Shown in pieces: positions 17,553-22,446 of a stretch of DNA of 22,446 bases. How positions within the stretch are numbered: position 1 is the stretch's first letter; each line of letters begins with the position of its first letter. The stretch lies in the NCBI GenBank assembly GCA_036897485.1, contig JAYMTF010001579.1:1-22446 (forward strand), in the 5' to 3' direction. This stretch comes from Pelargonium nanum. Its lineage: Eukaryota > Streptophyta > Magnoliopsida > Geraniales > Geraniaceae. A program made the translations under genes and the position numbers. The notes under the pieces are model-generated. The model ran no database searches, was not told the DNA's origin, and saw nothing but the letters and a program-made list of their open reading frames with translations.

Positions 17553-18680
17553 AAGACAAACACATTAATTAATTTCGCATCGTGTGTCATATAATATATC
17601 ATGATATTCCATCATAGAATGTATTGGTATGTGAACTCTAATTTTTATTCTTCCCTGACATTGTACGGTTTATTGACGAACTTGTACGAATTTGTATCGT
17701 CAAAGTCACAAGAGAATGTTCCATATCGGCAATTTCTTATGTGATTTGAATTTTTATGTATTTGTAATATATTGCAGTAAATATAATTATTTCCTAGTTG
17801 CTACAGTATTAATTGAATTCATCAAATGGTTAAAATTCACTTTCTGGCTCCTCAGAAGAATTTGACATGAATATGATTGCTATCGAATTAAATTGTCAAA
17901 GTCACGAGTGAATGTTCCATGGTTTAACGTGTTTTGAATTGAATATGGAAGAAGTACATAATTTGATTCACATGTATAAGTAAAATTTGGTGTTCTATAA
18001 AATCCAAAAACTATACAGTTAAGCTATGGTTTTTTACACTCCAAATTTATTTATTTTTGTCACAATGTTCACTATAATACATACCTTTTGTGAAAATAAA
18101 TCTAGGTAATATTAATGTTCTCAATTTTAAAATAAAATATATTAGTCACACACTCACACATGACAATAAAAACTAATTTTTGAAGAAAAATAATCATTTT
18201 CATGGCATAAAACTATAATCCAATTAAATTTTGAGAAATGCGGATATATACTCATTTTCATTTTATGAGTAATAATCAAATAACATTACTTGTATTTTTA
18301 CTTAGTTTAATTTTGGCCAAAACGTGTTGTGGAAATAAACCCAAAATAACAAAAAAGGTGAGATTAGACCAAACTTCATAAGTAAAAGAGCACTAGTGCA
18401 AGGTGAAAAAAATATCGAACAAATCTTGATTTGTTCATACTAAAAAAAACTTAAGAGTTTTTGAGTTCAATCTATTTAGTTACAAGATTTTTATAATTAA
18501 AAATAAATCTATCATTATGCGACATTAATTCATAAATATTCGTCAAACTTCGAGTGTTAACGAGTTTGAGTAAACTACAACAGTATATAACAGAAGAAAT
18601 TGTTTTAATTTTCCATGTGGTGTGTTTAAAGTTGTACCTGCCCCCTAAAAAGCTAACAACCTTCACTGTTCACAGTCTCC
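17553..18680. other. AT-rich intergenic stretch with a diverged direct repeat
   Basis: No gene is visible. A 26-base segment, GTCAAAGTCAC followed by (A/G)AG(A/T) and GAATGTTCCAT, occurs at 17699-17724 and again at 17895-17920, 196 bases apart, with weaker similarity after it (GTG-TTTGAATT). The minus open frame at 18472-18666 is AT-rich chance sequence. Confidence 0.5.
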
Positions 18681-18689
18681 TCTCCATTT

Positions 18690-18900
18690 CTCGTCCTATA
18701 AATTCACTCTCCGTTTCATAATTATTCATCAATAAATTCAAATTCAGAAACATCTTCAAACAAAAGTATATATACTATAAGTAAATATGTTGAGTTAAAC
18801 GACGTCGATTACTGTCCAAGTGTGAGCATGGTGTTCTTGAGTTAAACGACGTCGCAGACGAGCTAATGCAAATACCAGTTAATCGTGTTAATGTTGAGTA
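18690..18900 (+). promoter_or_regulatory. TATA-type promoter and leader-like sequence without a coding frame
   Basis: A CCTATAAATTCA TATA-like box at about 18696-18707 is followed at the right distance by a leader-like, CA/AAT-rich stretch (CATCAATAAATTCAAATTC). The first ATG frames close after three to six codons. The 18-mer TTGAGTTAAACGACGTCG occurs twice, at about 18790 and 18838. A 15-codon frame starts at about 18866 (MQIPVNRVNVEYVCN). It could be a non-coding transcript, a small-peptide gene, or a promoter cut off from its gene. Confidence 0.35.
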
Positions 18901-19266
18901 CGTATGTAATTAGTAGCAACTAGCAAGGTAGCAAGCAGCAGATGTAATAAGGAAGAGCTGGGTTTTCATAATTTCATGTAAACAATCACGCCGTGCTTTG
19001 TTTAAAGATAAATATTATTTATTTACTGTATCAAGTGTTGTGTTTCACTTACATTTTTGTAATTAAAAGTTATCATGTTTTCTTTTTCAAAATTTTGTTA
19101 TGCATGAGTTATGGATAGTAAATTATAAAAATTTAATTAGTATTCATAAAAATTTGTTCAAAATATAAGTTAGTTGCAAGTCATGAATTGTCTTAATTTT
19201 ATAAATATTAAGTTTTAATTTGTTATTGGTGTTATCGGAAAAAAAATTAGAAGTTGAGACAACGAA

Positions 19267-19395
19267 TTACAAAGCGACAGGTGGCGTCCAAGGCAAAGGC
19301 ACCTCCAAGGCATTCTGTCTTACTGTGACACTAGGACGAGCATCCATTTCACCATATAGCGCTTGAAAGGCATACGAAAATTTCAATTCCGATCC
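19267..19395 (-). pseudogene. Orphan exon-like frame, 42 residues ending in TAA
   Basis: On the minus strand a good acceptor (CTCAATTTATTTAG, ending at 19396) opens a frame that runs 42 codons to TAA at 19269-19267. It contains LKFSYAFQALYGEMDARPS and VRQNALEVPLPWTPPVAL. It lies in a locally GC-richer patch and reads like the last exon of a protein gene, but I do not recognise the family, and I found no partner exon on the minus strand up to about 19900. It may be a gene fragment captured by a transposon, a relic, or chance. Confidence 0.35.
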
Positions 19396-19996
19396 CTAAA
19401 TAAATTGAGATTGATAAACTCTAATCATACTCCAAATCTCAACAAGCGTTTGTGCACTTAAGTGTAAATGTGACAATTCATATTCGAATTAATAAAGAGT
19501 AATTTGAAAAAGTTTTAAAATGAGTTCGTATCGAATTTTGAACTTTTTAAAATATGTGAATCTATAGAATCATTTGTACTATGAATGACCGTGAGTTCCG
19601 AACCATATTACCGTCTCTCTTAAGTGCATCCTTTATCCAAAACCTAAACTATTATTGTGCCCGTATGTTTTTAAGTTTCAAGGAAAATGACGACATCGTT
19701 GAAGAAATATCAATATTTTAAACGGTGAATTAAGCTTATCGATGTCCATGCCGTGTTTAGAGAAAATTTGGGGGTTAAAAACCAAACCACTAATACATGT
19801 AAAGTTGTTGTGTGGATGTTTTTTTGTGTTGGAATCATTGAACTTAGGTCCTTTGTTTACGGTAAATTAGTGGCGCAGCCAGGGGATTAGGAGTGTAAAT
19901 CTAATGATGCTTCCAAATAATTAAACATATTAAATTAAAGAGAGCTATATTACTTCTATAGGAAGCTTCTATTACTCTACTATCTTATTAGAACTT
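19396..19996. other. AT-rich intergenic stretch
   Basis: I see no gene. The phrase AGTGGCGCAGCCAGGGGATT at about 19867-19886 resembles a widespread plant repeat terminus (GTGGCGGAGCCAGG) and may mark the end of an unidentified mobile element. Confidence 0.35.
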
Positions 19997-20480
19997 GGGT
20001 TAATTGATTTTGTCTCCTCTAATTGACATTTTTTTTATACTTTTAGCCTCTAATTAAGATTTAGCTTGTTTTGAGCCCATGAATTCCAAATTATTTAATT
20101 GAACCTATGTTACTGGTTATAATCGGTTTTAAAGGGACACGTCACATGCCACATAAGATTTTAGACCACATCAACAGCACATGTCAGACTCCAACTGTGA
20201 TAGATAGAACGATAGCGTTTTATTTCATTTTTTAAAAGGTAAGAATGTCACAACGACGTCGTTTCGGATGTGGTTATCTCAAAAAATGAAACGTTTTCGT
20301 TTCATCTATTGGAACTGGAAGCTGGCATGGACTAAAATCTTAGGTATCATGATGATGACGTGGCACATCAAAATTAAAAAAAATAGAGGAGTTCAATGAC
20401 TCAAATCATGCGCGTTAAACCCTAATTAGAGGCTAAAACAAAAACAAATGTCGGTTCAGGGGAGGAAAAACTATTTACCC
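19997..20480. mobile_element. MITE with long imperfect terminal inverted repeats (Mutator-like)
   Basis: The left end (GGGTTAATTGATTTTGTCTC, then ATTGACATTTTTTTTATACT and TTTAGCCTCTAATTAAG) pairs with the reverse complement of the right end (GGGTAAATAGTTTTTCCTCC, then CCGACATTTGTTTTTG and TTTAGCCTCTAATTAGG). The repeat is at least ~80 bases long. The inside has ACGTCAC/TGACGTGGCAC-type segments and a central ACGACGTCGTTT palindrome. There is no transposase. Long terminal repeats suggest the Mutator superfamily, but no matching 9-bp target duplication is evident, so the class is tentative. Confidence 0.65.
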
Positions 20481-22100
20481 TTAGGACTTTTCTACTAGTT
20501 TGATTTTTTTTTCAAGATAGGAAGTTTCAATCAAAACACAAACAGACTGAATTTAAGCGGACTCATTTATTGAAATAAATATAAAATATAATAATATGTC
20601 ATTCTCTTATTAATTTAACTGAGTTTCAACTTGATTTAAAGGTCAGGACTTGTCGTTCTAAAGACTCGGTCGGAGCATCATTTTCAATACCCAATTCTAT
20701 AGTCATTTATGTGAGCTTAATATATTTTATTTTTTAAACTATTTTTGGATTTTTCTCTTTGAGTGAGGATTGGGAAAGAAATATGGAGAATGAGTCAAAT
20801 ATTTGTGAAAAAATTCCACACAACATTACATGTAGGAAACCATTGCTTTCGTAGTTTTAGTTTTGAATTTGTTAAGATGACAGTTAATAAGTTTAAATTC
20901 AAAATAATGAATTAATGGAATTGTGTCATATCAATATTATAAATATATATAGAGAGAAGAAGATGATGATCATTCAAATTATGGATGGGTTGCTCCGCCT
21001 TTACAAATTCAATGAAACACGTGTGAGTGAAATTTTAATGTGGTGCCATGATTTCATTGATTTAACTTCATTTAACAAGAGTTCAAAAAAAAAAACTTCA
21101 TTTAACAAAAAATAAAAGTGAATCATATTCTTTATTCTCTATATGTGCTTGTGTGTATTCTAATGATTTATTGTTCACAACTTAAAAGTATATATTATGG
21201 TATTATTTTTTACTAAGTAAAGTGGAGATGAACCAACTTACATGAATTTAGATATGTTAGACATAAAAAAGAAAAAAAGGAAAACATTTTGATAAGTGAT
21301 TGAGAAATTATCAAAACTACGTAACATTGATGGAAAAAAAATTAAATCAAGTAATACTCCATTCATCCATTCTATATATATGAAAATTCAATAGAAGTTT
21401 AAAAGGATTGTACATCACTCTAATAAAAAATTTAAAATTAAGTAGATTTTACAATGTTCTCGATCAAAATTATACTATTTTTAACTTTCTGATTTACATA
21501 TTTTTTTCATAAAAAAATTGACTCGTCTCTATTTTTTGTTATTGATTATGATAAGCAACTAATTGAAAAGGGCCAAATGGTAACATATGAAAATAAAAGG
21601 CCTATATGATGTGGCCCATCACATCATTGAGTCAATCTAGCCCACCTCACTAAAATAGAGAAAGACAAATAAACCCCTACTCTAAGACGTACTTTGACAT
21701 TTTCAAACATGGGTAGTATAGTCATTTCCACAGCGTCAATTACTCGGTGTCCACGACAAGAAAATAACTTGAGCATGACTAGAAACTAGAAAGTAACAAT
21801 AATTTTCAATCTCCAACTATTAATTTTCTTCAATCTTTACCCTATGCTCAACTTTTTGCAGCATCTTTTAATTATTGATGATCATAATTAATTTTTAATT
21901 ATTTACTACACTATTCAATGATTTGTGTTAGGCGTAATGAAAAAAATAAAATAAAATTTTGTTCACCAAAAAAATAAAAAAATAAAAAAATAAATATTAT
22001 ACAACATTATATTTCAAATCTTTTGTAGCATGTTTGAGATTTTTGTTTTCTAATATTTATAGTTGATGATTATAGGATACATATATGTATAATTAGTTAA
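20481..22100. other. AT-rich gene-free stretch
   Basis: I found no gene, RNA gene or clear mobile element. It contains low-complexity tracts, such as a repeated AAAAAAT run near 21967-21992 and a doubled ACTTCATTTAACAA at about 21065 and 21096. The open frame at 20915-21115 runs through the latter and is not credible. Confidence 0.5.
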
Positions 22101-22446
22101 CAAAAGAACAAGTTATTTGTTAAAACTCCTCCTCTCTTTTCTCTCCTCTCTGGAAATCCTAGCTGCTGCCTCTAGTTCTTCGTTCAAGATTTTTTCTTGA
22201 ACCACCGTCGGTCTTTTTTGATCTGCGGTGGTTCAATCGTTTTTTACTTGCATCATATATCGAATAAACACAGATTCAACATATCCAACTTGATTAGTTT
22301 GCTCTTCCGTTTGATTCATCATCACTATTGGTTTCTCGTATTCGATCCGCTCACAGACGCCATGTTATCATCTTCATCTTCATTATAAGCTAGTTGTGAA
22401 TTATGATTACTACGGGTAGATGCATTTTTTTCATGTTTTTCTGTAT
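22101..22446 (+). other. CT-rich leader-like sequence running off the window edge
   Basis: A CTCCTCCTCTCTTTTCTCTC tract followed by GGAAATCCTAGCTGCTGCC looks like the 5' leader of a rightward plant gene or LINE whose body lies beyond 22446. The small open frame at 22197-22388 shows no recognisable product. The window ends before this can be judged. Confidence 0.25.

Noticed and set aside
21350-21540. Stowaway MITE starting TACTCCATTCATCC
   Set aside because: Resembles a decayed Stowaway terminus, but no matching inverted end was found downstream.
1-22446. CRISPR arrays, operons, phage or bacterial genes
   Set aside because: No regularly spaced identical repeats, no ribosome-binding-site-led gene runs; the genes are spliced plant genes.

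Overview
This is nuclear DNA from a flowering plant, most likely a dicot. It is AT-rich, the genes are split by GT-AG introns (often with the plant GTATGT or GTAAG donor), TGGGCY site II promoter motifs are present, and short plant-type transposons (Tourist, hAT-like and Mutator-like MITEs, tRNA-derived SINEs) lie in introns and spacers. I cannot name the species. There are no bacterial, phage or CRISPR features. Most long open frames are chance or antisense frames, and the real genes had to be assembled exon by exon.

Layout. 1-1768: intergenic, with a tandem palindrome (606-653) and a ~198-bp direct duplication. 1769-3429 (minus, with a 5' leader reaching to ~4.8 kb): a seven-exon gene for a 251-residue plant pleckstrin-homology (PH) domain protein, with a SINE in its leader intron. 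4805-6091: spacer. 6092-11641 (minus): a five-exon gene for a 1132-residue, highly charged RS/RD-rich protein of the plant ZC3H13-like family (HIZ2 of Arabidopsis), a presumed m6A writer accessory subunit; a Tourist MITE sits in intron 1 and a hAT-like remnant in intron 4. 12965-13616 (plus): a clearly broken copy of NdhS (CRR31), the ferredoxin-binding-site subunit of the chloroplast NDH complex. 13923-16110 (minus): a three-exon gene for an 80-residue KGD4/Ymr31-type subunit of mitochondrial 2-oxoglutarate dehydrogenase. 16140-22446: gene-poor, AT-rich DNA with a hAT-like element (17181-17552), a promoter-like stretch without a coding frame (~18690-18900), an orphan exon-like frame (19267-19395) and a MITE with long inverted ends (19997-20480).

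The genes are not an operon. From memory, Arabidopsis has KGD4-like, NdhS and PH-domain genes side by side at At4g23885, At4g23890 and At4g23895. If so, this window keeps an old gene neighbourhood in which NdhS has decayed in place and the HIZ2-like gene lies between. The intact genes share site II promoter motifs, as expected for constitutively expressed genes. The most interesting signal is the NdhS wreck: it asks whether this plant has lost its chloroplast NDH complex or keeps another NdhS copy.
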